DNA of 64,000 nucleotides from Paenibacillus wynnii (GTDB taxonomy: Bacteria > Bacillota > Bacilli > Paenibacillales > Paenibacillaceae), in contig NZ_JAUSTK010000001.1 in the NCBI RefSeq assembly GCF_030812855.1, positions 248,001 through 312,000 of the forward strand, read 5' to 3'. Position 1 is the first letter of the stretch, and every line of letters begins with the position of its first letter. The notes under the pieces were generated by a model. It searched no databases, was not told the origin of the DNA, and saw only the letters and a program-made list of their open reading frames with translations. Shown in pieces: positions 54,390 to 62,795 of this stretch. A program made the position numbers and the translations under genes.

Positions 54390-54569
54390 ATGAGCGTGAA
54401 GGAAAAAGTATTGGAAATTATAAAATCGGCTGGAAATCCTGTGAGCGCAGGGGAAGTGGAGAAGCTCTCCGGGTTGGACCGTAAAGAAATTGATAAAGCT
54501 TTCAAGGAATTGAAGCAGGAAAATGCCATCGTGTCTCCTATTCGTTGCAAGTGGGAAGCGGCACAATAA
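54390..54569 (+). CDS. small winged-helix-like protein
   Basis: 59-residue protein with AAGGAGG 9 bp before ATG 54390. SVKEKVLEIIKSAGNPVSAG forms the first helices, GEVEKLSGLDRKEIDKAFKELKQ the helix-turn-helix, and AIVSPIRCKWEAAQ the wing. It looks like a free-standing winged-helix domain of the kind common in Bacillus and Paenibacillus. Followed by a bidirectional terminator. Target unknown. Confidence 0.75.
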   Translation: MSVKEKVLEIIKSAGNPVSAGEVEKLSGLDRKEIDKAFKELKQENAIVSPIRCKWEAAQ

Positions 54570-54583
54570 CCCGTAAAATGCGA

Positions 54584-54642
54584 AAAACGCCTATCTGTCA
54601 TGAATCCCTTTACTTTGGGACTCCGCGACCGATAGGCGTTGC
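54584..54642. terminator. bidirectional terminator between the small winged-helix gene and mqnC
   Basis: AACGCCTATC pairs with GATAGGCGTT, with an inner CCC/GGG stem. TTTTT follows on the minus strand. Confidence 0.75.
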
Positions 54643-54653
54643 TAATTTCTGAA

Positions 54654-55790
54654 TTAGTTCTGCATAATAAAATCATTATCAATCTTCGCGCCAGCATCGT
54701 TGAATACCCGCAGGATATCGTAACGCGTATTGCGCTGCGCCGGGATTTTACCTGCCTCACGAATGAGTTGGGTAATGGATTCGATATTGACCTTGTAAAC
54801 GGCCCCGGCGGACGAAACCACATTTTCTTCAATCATGGTACTGCCAAAATCGTTACAGCCATAATCGAGCGAAAGCTTGCCGACTTCGGGACCCATAGTT
54901 ACCCAAGAGGACTGGAAGTTCTTGATATTGTCCAGAACAAGTCGACTGATAGCCACTGTCTTCAGGTACTCTTCAGGTGTTTGTCTGTCCAGCTTCAGAT
55001 TGGTATTATCCGGCTGGAATGTCCAGGAGATAAATGCCAAGAAGCCTTCCGAATCATATTTATTGGCGATACATTCGTCCTGAGCCTCGCGTACCCGCAA
55101 TAGATGCAAAGCCCGCTCCTCCATGCTTTCACCCAATCCGATAACCATCGTTGCTGTAGTGTTCATACCGATTTTGTGCGCAGTCTGCATGACGTCCATC
55201 CACTCACGCCAGGAGCCTTTCAGACGGCTGATTTTGCGGCGGGTTCGATCGTCAAGAATTTCCGCACCCCCGCCCGGCAGTGAATCCAGACCGGCAGCAT
55301 GAATTTCACGTACCACTTCTTCCAGTAAAAGCCCGGACACCTCGACCATTTTCATAATCTCCGCAGGCGAGAAAGAATGCATGGTGATCTCAGGAAAACG
55401 TTGTTTAATGCCTCTCAGCAGATCTGTATAATAGTTGAACGGCAAGTTAGGATTGGTACCACCCTGCATCAGAATTTCTGTACCGTTAACGTCAATCGTC
55501 TCCTGAATTTTCTGGAAGATCGTCTCATCCGGCAGTACATATCCTTCATCCGAACCCGGTTTCCGATAAAATGCACAAAAGCGGCAATACACATCACACA
55601 CATTCGTATAGTTGATATTACGGCCAATGACAAAGGTTGCCAAAGGATCTGGATGCCACCGTTTCATAATAATATTGGCAGCTGCACCCATTTTCTCAAT
55701 TTCATTACTTTCAAAAAGCTTAACAGTATCTTCTAATTGCAAGCGGTCACCCCGCAGCGCTTTATCCAAAATAAGGTCAATCGCACTCAT
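54654..55790 (-). CDS. mqnC: cyclic dehypoxanthinyl futalosine synthase
   Basis: Radical SAM enzyme (378 aa) of the futalosine route to menaquinone. The cluster motif is Cys-x3-Cys-x2-Cys in RNINYTNVCDVYCRFCAFYR, whose flanking residues are those of MqnC rather than MqnE. Further conserved parts: EILMQGGTNPNLPFNYY, GLDSLPGGGAEIL, TTATMVIGLGES and FISWTFQPDNT. ATG at 55790 lies 10 bp after GGGAGG. No other mqn genes are in the window. The tandem repeat array begins about 140 bp upstream of its start. Confidence 0.9.
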   Translation of the reverse strand: MSAIDLILDKALRGDRLQLEDTVKLFESNEIEKMGAAANIIMKRWHPDPLATFVIGRNINYTNVCDVYCRFCAFYRKPGSDEGYVLPDETIFQKIQETIDVNGTEILMQGGTNPNLPFNYYTDLLRGIKQRFPEITMHSFSPAEIMKMVEVSGLLLEEVVREIHAAGLDSLPGGGAEILDDRTRRKISRLKGSWREWMDVMQTAHKIGMNTTATMVIGLGESMEERALHLLRVREAQDECIANKYDSEGFLAFISWTFQPDNTNLKLDRQTPEEYLKTVAISRLVLDNIKNFQSSWVTMGPEVGKLSLDYGCNDFGSTMIEENVVSSAGAVYKVNIESITQLIREAGKIPAQRNTRYDILRVFNDAGAKIDNDFIMQN

Positions 55791-55934
55791 TCTTAGCAGC
55801 CTCCCTCTATGTCCATAACGGTATGATAGATTCATAAATTTCGCATCACAAATGATTAAACTCGTTATGTCATCGTATCATAATTTGTTCTTCTTTTAAA
55901 ATAAATTTGAAGTTTCTCTATATAACGCTGCCGT

Positions 55935-56605
55935 GGCGGATTCAATTGCACATTTACATCTCATATGCTCATTTCGAGCTCCCACGGCGGATTCAATTGT
56001 ACTTTTACATCTCATTTGCTCATTTCGAGCGCCGTGGCGGATTCAATTGTACTTTTACATCTCATTTGCTTATTTCGAGCTCCCACGGTGGATTCAATTG
56101 CACATTTACATCTCATATGCTCATTTCGAGCTCCCACGGTGGATTCTATTGTACTTTTACATCTCATTTGCTCATTTCGAGCTCCCACGGTGGATTCTAG
56201 TGTATTTATACATCTCATTTACTCATTTCGAGCTCCCACGGTGGATTCAATTGCACTTTTACATCTCATTTGCTCATTTCGAGCTCCCACGGTGGATTCA
56301 ATTGCACATTTACATCTCATATGCTCATTTCGAGCTCCCACGGTGGATTCAATTGCACTTTTACATCTCATTTGCTCATTTGAGCTCCCACGGCGGATTC
56401 AATTGCACTTTTACATCTCATTAGCTCATTTCGAGCTCCCACGGCGGATTCAATTGCACTTTTACATCTCATTTGCTCATTTCGAGCTCCCACGGCGGAT
56501 TCAATTGCACTTTTACATCTCATTTGCTCATTTCAAGCTCCCACGGCGGATTCAATTGCACATTTACATCTCATATGCTCATTTCGAGCTCCCACGGTGG
56601 ATTCA
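55935..56605. repeat. 51-bp tandem repeat array (13 units plus a partial)
   Basis: The marker GGYGGATTC recurs at 55935, 55986, 56036, 56087, 56138, 56189, 56240, 56291, 56342, 56392, 56443, 56494, 56545 and 56596, giving 11 units of 51 bp and two of 50 bp. Each unit contains CCACGG, CAATTG, TTTACATCTCAT and usually GAGCTC. Units 1, 4, 8 and 13 share a linked variant (CACATTT with CATATG); most others have ACTTTT with CATTTG. The 50-bp units shift any reading frame, so a continuous protein is not encoded. No spacers, so not CRISPR. Confidence 0.9.
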
Positions 56606-56682
56606 AAGGTAGTTTTACGCGCTATGACCAGGTCAGCCCCACCTATAACTTTTTTCGACCTATTTAACCTAATAATACAAAG

Positions 56683-56724
56683 GGGCTGTCCCATATGTAG
56701 AATAATCTACTTTAGGACAGCCCG
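56683..56724. terminator. terminator after metI
   Basis: GGGCTGTCC (56683-56691) pairs with GGACAGCCC (56715-56723), with an inner GTAGA/TCTAC stem. On the minus strand CCCTTTGTATTATT follows. Confidence 0.65.
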
Positions 56725-56787
56725 CTGGTCTCCACAAATCGATGTTTAATTCGCTGTTCAATTCAATTTCAAATTAAAATTCAATTC

Positions 56788-57972
56788 TTATTGTTGAGTG
56801 ACTGCCTCTTCTACTTCGGCCTGTGCTGCTTCCAGTGCTTGACCTAGATCGTTAATCAAATCGTTCAAATGCTCGATCCCAACGGAGAAACGAAGCAACC
56901 GGTCATCGACGCCCACCGCATCACGGATTTCCACCGGAATGTCGGCATGCGTCTGAACAGCCGGATAAGTCATAAGCGATTCTACACCGCCAAGGCTCTC
57001 TGCGAAAGCAATTAAACGGATATGGCGGAGCAGAGGCTCCACATATCTGGCATCTTTTACTTTAAAGGAGAAGATACCCGTATTGCCTGAAGACTGGCGG
57101 TTTTGCACATCAAATCCCGGGTGATCCGGAAGCCCCGGATGGAATACTTCCGCAATAGACGCGTGGTCCTTCAGATAATGAGCCAAGGCCAAGGCGTTGC
57201 TCTCATGCCGTTCCATGCGCAGGGCCAGTGTTTTCATTCCTCTCATCAGCTGATAGCTGTCAGAGGGGCTGAGCACGGCTCCAATGGAGTTATGCAGAAT
57301 AGCCATTTCAGCGGACAAGGCTTCTCCTTTAGTCACGATAAGTCCAGCCAAAACATCGTTATGCCCGCCCAGGTATTTAGTGGCACTGTGGACAACAATA
57401 TCCGCTCCAAGCTCGATCGGCCGCTGAAAAAAAGGTGTCAGCAGTGTGTTGTCCACGATGGTAAGCAGCTTATGCTGGCTGGCCCACGTACACACAGCCT
57501 CGACATCTGTAATCATCATTAATGGATTGGTGGGTGTCTCAATAAATACCGCTTTTGTATTAGGAAGACGTACCTCCTCCAGCGCATTCAGATCATTGGT
57601 ATCTACGTAGGATGCGGTAATTCCAAATCTGGACAATATCCGTTCCAGCAGCCGGTACGTCCCCCCGTAAAGATCTAGTGAGACGATCAGATGATCCCCT
57701 TGGCTGAATAAGGCGAACACGGTTTGCAGCGCTGCCATACCTGAGCTGCACGCAAACCCGGCATCGCCGGATTCCAGTTCAGCAGAAACATTTTCCAAAA
57801 CGGATCTTGTCGGGTTCTTGGTACGGATATAGTCAAAGCCGGTGCTTTGTCCGAGTCTTGGGTGGCGGAAAGCAGTGGACTGATATATTGGGAAATTTAC
57901 AGCCCCCGTTGCCGGGTCTTCCTGCGAACCGATTTGAGCCAATCTACTTTCAATTCTGAGTTTCTCATCCAT
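56788..57972 (-). CDS. metI: cystathionine gamma-synthase/O-acetylhomoserine thiolyase
   Basis: Cys/Met metabolism PLP enzyme (394 aa) joining O-acetylhomoserine with cysteine (or sulfide). Motifs: YQSTAFRHPRLGQ, YIRTKNPTRSVLE, ACSSGMAALQTVF, ETPTNPLMMITD, DNTLLTPFFQRP and the Schiff-base Lys in VHSATKYLGGHNDVLAG. ATG at 57972 follows AGGAGGT. It lies 43 bp downstream of metA, whose product is its substrate, so both are under the SAM-I riboswitch. The acidic, Gln-rich tail (AEVEEAVTQQ) is variable in the family. Cystathionine lyase activity is less likely in this context. Confidence 0.9.
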   Translation of the reverse strand: MDEKLRIESRLAQIGSQEDPATGAVNFPIYQSTAFRHPRLGQSTGFDYIRTKNPTRSVLENVSAELESGDAGFACSSGMAALQTVFALFSQGDHLIVSLDLYGGTYRLLERILSRFGITASYVDTNDLNALEEVRLPNTKAVFIETPTNPLMMITDVEAVCTWASQHKLLTIVDNTLLTPFFQRPIELGADIVVHSATKYLGGHNDVLAGLIVTKGEALSAEMAILHNSIGAVLSPSDSYQLMRGMKTLALRMERHESNALALAHYLKDHASIAEVFHPGLPDHPGFDVQNRQSSGNTGIFSFKVKDARYVEPLLRHIRLIAFAESLGGVESLMTYPAVQTHADIPVEIRDAVGVDDRLLRFSVGIEHLNDLINDLGQALEAAQAEVEEAVTQQ

Positions 57973-58015
57973 GTTATATTAAACCTCCTGGGAATTTTCT
58001 AAGTATTCATCTCAT

Positions 58016-58933
58016 TTAAATCATAGGACCAATATCGTAAGGAGTTTCTTGATATACATAGTAATTAAGCCAATTGGCAAACAATAAGTTAGCATGGGCG
58101 CGCCAGACTGCGGGCGGTGTCCGCTGCGGATCATCTTTCGGATAGTAATATTTCGGTATTGGCACTTCCAGGCCTTTAGCAACATCACGGTCATACTCCC
58201 ACTTCAGAGAGCAGGGATCATATTCTGAATGACCGGTTACAAAAATCTGTTTGCCATCATGGGTAGCCACCAAATAGATGCCAGCCTCTTCTGATTCAGC
58301 AAGAATCTGCAATTCAGGTAAAGCCTCAATATCCGCTCGGGAGACATCTGTGTGCCGGGAGTGGGGAACATGAAATAATTCATCAAATCCGCGAAGCAGT
58401 TTTACGTTATTGGATGTAACCGTGTGTGGGAATACACCGAAGCATTTCTCATCCAGGCTTTCTTTATGAACACCGAAGTGATGATATAATCCTGCCTGTG
58501 CAGCCCAACATATATGCATTGTCGAAGTAACATTATGTTTACTCCATTCAAAAATCTTTTTTAACTCTTCCCAATAGGTGACATCTTCGAACTCCATCTG
58601 CTCTACCGGGGCACCCGTGACAATCAGGCCGTCAAAACGACGTTCGCTAATCTCATCAAAGGTTTTATAAAAACTTTCCAGATGCTCAGCCGATGTGTTC
58701 TTGGAGGTATGGGAACTAGGATGGAGCAGAACTACATCCACTTGAAGCGGTGAGTTACCGATTAAACGCAAAAGCTGTGTTTCCGTAGTTTCTTTTGTAG
58801 GCATCAAATTCAGAATAGCTATACGCAAAGGGCGTATATCCTGGTGAAAGGCCTGGCTTTCGTCCATTACAAAAATATTTTCTCCGGACAAAACCTCTTT
58901 GGCCGGTAAACTGTCGGGAATTTTAATCGGCAT
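58016..58933 (-). CDS. metA: homoserine O-acetyltransferase (MetA type)
   Basis: Enzyme (305 aa) activating homoserine for methionine synthesis. ATG at 58933 is 10 bp after AAGGAG; the frame reaches back to 59005 into the leader. Catalytic Cys142 lies in [16 protein letters not shown]. Residue 111 is Glu (GAPVEQMEF), which in characterised MetA proteins selects acetyl-CoA, whereas Gly gives succinyl-CoA. Other conserved parts: [32 protein letters not shown] and [14 protein letters not shown]. First gene of the metA-metI unit. Confidence 0.93.
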   Translation of the reverse strand: MPIKIPDSLPAKEVLSGENIFVMDESQAFHQDIRPLRIAILNLMPTKETTETQLLRLIGNSPLQVDVVLLHPSSHTSKNTSAEHLESFYKTFDEISERRFDGLIVTGAPVEQMEFEDVTYWEELKKIFEWSKHNVTSTMHICWAAQAGLYHHFGVHKESLDEKCFGVFPHTVTSNNVKLLRGFDELFHVPHSRHTDVSRADIEALPELQILAESEEAGIYLVATHDGKQIFVTGHSEYDPCSLKWEYDRDVAKGLEVPIPKYYYPKDDPQRTPPAVWRAHANLLFANWLNYYVYQETPYDIGPMI

Positions 58934-58987
58934 TAGCTTCTCACTCCTTAGCTGAAATTGGATACCGTAAAACGGCTCCTGGTATAA

Positions 58988-59172
58988 CAAAAAGACCCAT
59001 CTCAACAGAGAGAAAGGTCATATTTACAGTCATATGCGCCTCTCTCATCTGCCAGAATAACCTTGCCTGACGCATGCGCCACACAAGTTTCCGCAAGAAT
59101 TAGCACCGTGCGTTCACACGCCGGTTGCCGGGTTTCATCGGGCTAGTCCCTCCACCTGCTCTTGATAAGATT
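58988..59172 (-). promoter_or_regulatory. SAM-I (S-box) riboswitch of metA-metI
   Basis: On the minus strand: CTTATCAAGAGCAGGTGGAG, then GGACTAGCCC, GATGAAACCCGGCAACC, GGTGCTAATTC and GGCAGATGAGAG, the full S-box series. A terminator (GACC...GGGTC stem, then TTTTTGTT) lies at 59020-58988. High S-adenosylmethionine should end transcription before metA. Confidence 0.97.
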
Positions 59173-59278
59173 AAGCAATATTTAATTAAATTTCGTTAGA
59201 AATTACTTTAAATCATGAACCTAACTTTCGTCAAGCCCATACAATGCATTAGTACTCTAAAAAACCTAACAATTTGTC

Positions 59279-59307
59279 TTGAAAGAGGCATTTCCCGGCG
59301 TTATACT
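59279..59307 (+). promoter_or_regulatory. sigma-A promoter of the 43-codon ORF
   Basis: TTGAAA (59279-59284), 17-bp spacer and TATACT (59302-59307). Confidence 0.65.
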
Positions 59308-59352
59308 AGACAAGTGTTTCATACCCGAACAAACAGAAGAGGTGAGATGAAG

Positions 59353-59484
59353 ATGGAAGGCGACCCGAGCTCGCAGATAAGCGTACAGACTGAACAACCA
59401 CACAGGATTAACATCAGCTTGCCGGCGGCGGGAGCAATACTTCTTCATGCCTTTGGAACGTTATTCGGCCCTGTTTCCCCTTAG
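59353..59484 (+). CDS. 43-residue hypothetical protein
   Basis: Small ORF with a good promoter 45 bp upstream and AGAGG about 10 bp before ATG 59353. The polar start (EGDPSSQISVQTEQPHRI) is followed by an uncharged segment NISLPAAGAILLHAFGTLFG that could associate with a membrane. No family recognised. It lies 80 bp upstream of corA on the same strand. Confidence 0.5.
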   Translation: MEGDPSSQISVQTEQPHRINISLPAAGAILLHAFGTLFGPVSP

Positions 59485-59564
59485 TGACCCGGCCAAGCTG
59501 ATTTTTTTCTGTGCTATTATTAGCATCCCCTGGAGAAGACTAGGGACAGAAGGAGTGAAATCAG

Positions 59565-60500
59565 ATGAAAATCCGGCTGGTAAATGCAGGGGTTTTTACA
59601 CAGATCGATGATATTGAAGCAGCATTGACCGCTCCGGCGGAAGGGTTTTATTGGATTGACGCAGATTTGGAGGATTTAGAGCATCTTCAGCCTCTTTTTA
59701 ATCTGCATGATCTGGCCGTAGAGGATTGCCTCAGTGAAGAGGATCAGCGTCCGAAGATCGAAATTTACGAAAGTCACTATTTCATCGTAGTAAACAGTAT
59801 CCGATTTGATGATGAGGAAATATTCCTTCGAGCACTGAATGTGTTTCTTGGAAGACATTATATAATTACCGTTACCAAACAAAAGATTAATGAACTGCGT
59901 ATCCTGAAACCTATGCTCTGGGAGCAGGAGGTTAGCGAGCCTGACCGGTTCCTGTATTTGCTCATTGACCTTGTCGTAGATAACTACTTTTCCGTCGGCG
60001 ACCGGATTGAAGCGCGAATCGAGAAACTGGAAGAGGATATCCTCATGCACACCAAGAAGTCACACCTCAGTGAGATTATAGGTCTGCGAAGCGAAATTCT
60101 ATGGCTTAAGAAGATGCTTGGACCGCAAAAAGAAGTTATCAATACCCTTAATAAAAAAGACCTCCGCCTGATCGATGATCAGCTGCAGAAGTATTTTAGC
60201 GATATATACGAAAATGCCGTAAAAATTTCTGAAACCTTTGAAACGTACCGCGACCTGATGGGCAACTTACGTGAGGCGTATCAATCCAGTATCGCCAACC
60301 GTGCCAATGAAATTATGAGAGTATTTACAGCCATAACCACTATTTTCATGCCTCTGACCGTTATTACTGGTATATATGGGATGAACTTTGATAATATTCC
60401 TGAAATTCATACGAAATATGGTTACTTCGGTGTAATTGGAGCCATGGTAACGCTCGGCTGTGGAATGCTTGTTGTATTCCGCAAGAAAGAATGGCTATGA
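59565..60500 (+). CDS. corA: CorA-family magnesium/divalent cation transporter
   Basis: Channel-type transporter (311 aa). N-terminal cytoplasmic domain with WIDADLEDLEHLQPLF and LHDLAVEDCL, a long coiled helix (SVGDRIEARIEKLEEDIL), then two C-terminal membrane spans. The signature YGMNFDNIPE sits at the end of the first span (FTAITTIFMPLTVITGIYGMN); the second is GYFGVIGAMVTLGCGMLVVF, ending with the basic tail RKKEWL. ATG at 59565 follows AAGGAGTG. Functions as a pentamer. Confidence 0.93.
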   Translation: MKIRLVNAGVFTQIDDIEAALTAPAEGFYWIDADLEDLEHLQPLFNLHDLAVEDCLSEEDQRPKIEIYESHYFIVVNSIRFDDEEIFLRALNVFLGRHYIITVTKQKINELRILKPMLWEQEVSEPDRFLYLLIDLVVDNYFSVGDRIEARIEKLEEDILMHTKKSHLSEIIGLRSEILWLKKMLGPQKEVINTLNKKDLRLIDDQLQKYFSDIYENAVKISETFETYRDLMGNLREAYQSSIANRANEIMRVFTAITTIFMPLTVITGIYGMNFDNIPEIHTKYGYFGVIGAMVTLGCGMLVVFRKKEWL

Positions 60501-60520
60501 GCGATATTGAACGATTTAGT

Positions 60521-60570
60521 AAAAGACGAAGGTCCCAGCCCTCAGGCAAGGGTTTTCCTTCGTCTTTTTG
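60521..60570. terminator. bidirectional terminator after corA
   Basis: AAAAGACGAAGG pairs with CCTTCGTCTTTT around a CCCT/AGGG inner stem. Confidence 0.85.
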
Positions 60571-60582
60571 TTATGGATGAAA

Positions 60583-61605
60583 TTAGTAATTAGCTGCGAT
60601 TGCTGAGACATCTGTAAATTCACGCCGGAAACGAATGCGGATTAGACGGAGACGTTCATAATAAAGATCAAGGCCCCCCGGTGCGGTAAATTCATTTCCA
60701 TACACCTTATACAAAATAGGCTTCAGAAAAACATCCCCAAGCTCAACGTATGCATTCCAAACCTCTTCCTGCTCGTTTTGCGGCATTCTGCCCAGTTCCT
60801 GCACAATTAGCTTCTCTACAGAATAACCATCTTTCTCTAGTTCCTCAACCGCCTCTAAGAGATCACGACGACTGACACCGCATTCCTCTTTGAGCTGTTC
60901 CATATCCAGTCCGCATTCAATCCCTTGAAGCAGCAGTCTGCGCATCCGCAACCGTTCCAACTGTTTCTTGTATTTAAGCTCCTTCTGCTTATATAACCAG
61001 GAGACAAAGGATTCGTCATCAATCTCTTTATGTACCCAGCTCAGCGGAAATAAATGCTCTCTTGGTGCTCCTGCTCCTGCTGTTATGGCAAGCCAATCGG
61101 CTCCATACTGAGTCGCTTTCCCTTCACCAACTCCGGGCAGTTGCAGCAATTCCTCTGGTGTATGCGGCAGAAAGGTACTTAGGAGCCTTAATAAACGATT
61201 ACTGGCCAAGATATAAGGAGCCTTCCGCTCACTAGAAGATCTTCCCCTCCGCCAAGCACACAGTTCCTCATAGATCTTCTCATTCCCATGCTGCTCACTG
61301 TAATATTGCAGTTTCAAATGCTCGATATTCCGGTTTGGAAGACTTTCCTCCTCATGAAAGATACCCTCGATTAAAGGGCGGTATCCTTCCCCCATCTTTA
61401 CGGCCAATTCATGCCTGTACACACAGAGCATCTCACTCCAAGAGCCGCCTTCATACCAAACGTTATCAACCGTATCCTCAGCGTTCGAAAAGTCCTTCCA
61501 ACCTAAGCTCCAAACCCCCTCTTCTTCTCCGATCCAGAGCTGGGCGAACAACTCCTGATCACTGCTGGCATTCTTGGACAACCGATTCATAAATACAATT
61601 TGCAT
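60583..61605 (-). CDS. HRDC domain-containing protein
   Basis: Protein of 340 aa with an HRDC domain at about residues 115-190 (LCAWRRGRSSSERKAPYILASNR, then LLRLLSTFLPHTPEELLQLPGVGEGKATQYG), a nucleic-acid-binding module of RecQ and RNase D. The C-terminal part has helix-turn-helix-like repeats (QLKEECGVSRRDLLEAVEEL). No helicase or nuclease domain is visible. ATG at 61605 follows GAGGAAGGG. Convergent with corA. Function unknown beyond likely DNA or RNA binding. Confidence 0.8.
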   Translation of the reverse strand: MQIVFMNRLSKNASSDQELFAQLWIGEEEGVWSLGWKDFSNAEDTVDNVWYEGGSWSEMLCVYRHELAVKMGEGYRPLIEGIFHEEESLPNRNIEHLKLQYYSEQHGNEKIYEELCAWRRGRSSSERKAPYILASNRLLRLLSTFLPHTPEELLQLPGVGEGKATQYGADWLAITAGAGAPREHLFPLSWVHKEIDDESFVSWLYKQKELKYKKQLERLRMRRLLLQGIECGLDMEQLKEECGVSRRDLLEAVEELEKDGYSVEKLIVQELGRMPQNEQEEVWNAYVELGDVFLKPILYKVYGNEFTAPGGLDLYYERLRLIRIRFRREFTDVSAIAANY

Positions 61606-61646
61606 ATATATCCCTTCCTCTCTAGTCAGACAGTACAAAAAAAAGA

Positions 61647-61687
61647 AGCACCTCTCTCACGATAAAACGTGAAAGAGGTGCTTCCTC
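61647..61687. terminator. terminator after the fructokinase gene
   Basis: GAAGCACCTCTCTCACG pairs with CGTGAAAGAGGTGCTTC (one mismatch); a run of eight T follows on the minus strand. Confidence 0.9.
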
Positions 61688-61751
61688 ATTAATTAATATA
61701 CTGTTAAATCCTACAATACCATATATTACCGAACAGTCAATCCTTTTTATA

Positions 61752-62633
61752 CTACTCCTGGACAAGTGCCAGCTTAGCCAAACCTATCGCACCGGACAAG
61801 CCAGCGTTATCCCCAAGCTGCGGAGAAACAATGTAATTATTAATATCCGTATTTAAGGCAGGATGCTGTACATAACCCTGCAGCAACTCCTGGAGCTTGG
61901 TCCGAATCAGCGGGAACAGGTGGCTTTGCTTCATGACTCCGCCGCCCATAACTATTTTTTGCGGGGATAAAATTAATACATAGCTCATCAGCGCATGAGC
62001 AAGATAGTGGGCTTCCATTTCCCATGCAGGGTGATCTATTGGCAGTTCAACTGCCGGCTTGCCAAAGCGGCCCCCAATGGCGGGTCCCGCTGCCAAACCT
62101 TCTAGACAGTCGCCGTGATAAGGACAAAAGCCCGCATAGTTATCATCCGGATGACGGCGCACAACAATATGGCCCATCTCAGGGTGAGACAATCCATGAA
62201 CGAGCTTGCCGCCTACCACAGCACCTGCTCCGATACCCGTACCAACCGTTATATAAAGACAGCTCTCCAGCCCTTGTGCAGCTCCCCATGTATACTCACC
62301 AAGCGCTGCTCCGTTTACATCAGTATCAAAGCCGATAGGTACGTTAAAATGCTCTGCAACAGCACCCACAAGATTATACTGCCCCCAATGAGGCTTAGGT
62401 GTTGTTGTAATGTAACCATAAGTAGGACTGCCGAGAACCGGATCAATCGGACCGAAAGAACCAATGCCTATAGCTTCTACATTCTTGCCTTTAAAATATT
62501 GTAATACCTGCCCCATTGTTTCCTCCGGAGTTGTTGTGGGAAAGCTGACCCGGTCGATAATCGTACCGTCCTCTTTTCCAATTCCGCACACAAACTTGGT
62601 TCCCCCGGCTTCAATTGCTCCCAATAGCTTCAT
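61752..62633 (-). CDS. scrK: ROK-family fructokinase
   Basis: Sugar kinase (293 aa) of the ROK family. LGAIEAGGTKFVCGIG is the ATP-binding start typical of fructokinases, GIGSFGPIDP and TDVNGAALGEYTWGAA bind substrate, and VGTGIGAGAVVGGKLVHG precedes the structural zinc motif (HPEMGHIVVRRHPDD...CPYHGDCLEG). ATG at 62633 follows GGGAGGGG at a somewhat long spacing. Likely phosphorylates fructose; glucose or mannose cannot be excluded. Monocistronic, between two terminators. Confidence 0.88.
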   Translation of the reverse strand: MKLLGAIEAGGTKFVCGIGKEDGTIIDRVSFPTTTPEETMGQVLQYFKGKNVEAIGIGSFGPIDPVLGSPTYGYITTTPKPHWGQYNLVGAVAEHFNVPIGFDTDVNGAALGEYTWGAAQGLESCLYITVGTGIGAGAVVGGKLVHGLSHPEMGHIVVRRHPDDNYAGFCPYHGDCLEGLAAGPAIGGRFGKPAVELPIDHPAWEMEAHYLAHALMSYVLILSPQKIVMGGGVMKQSHLFPLIRTKLQELLQGYVQHPALNTDINNYIVSPQLGDNAGLSGAIGLAKLALVQE

Positions 62634-62748
62634 AAAAAATTTAACCCCTCCCGTATGTAGACGGGAAAGTATCTTCCCGCATTATTAAACCCACTTTACA
62701 ATAGCATTTTTCTAACAGATAGACTATTGAAAAAAGTAAAAAAAAAAA

Positions 62749-62785
62749 GCGTACCAAAATCACAAAGACTCCCGGTACGCCATAT
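62749..62785 (-). terminator. terminator after the exonuclease gene
   Basis: GCGTACC pairs with GGTACGC; on the minus strand a run of about ten T follows. Confidence 0.8.
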
Positions 62786-62795
62786 AGACCTGTCC

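Noticed and set aside
55935..56605. CRISPR array
   Set aside because: Units are contiguous with no unique spacers, and no cas genes are near.
55907..56612. Overlapping open frames in three phases encoding 17-residue repeats
   Set aside because: They exist only because the unit is 51 bp. The two 50-bp units break each frame, there is no ribosome site, and variants are not biased to synonymous changes.
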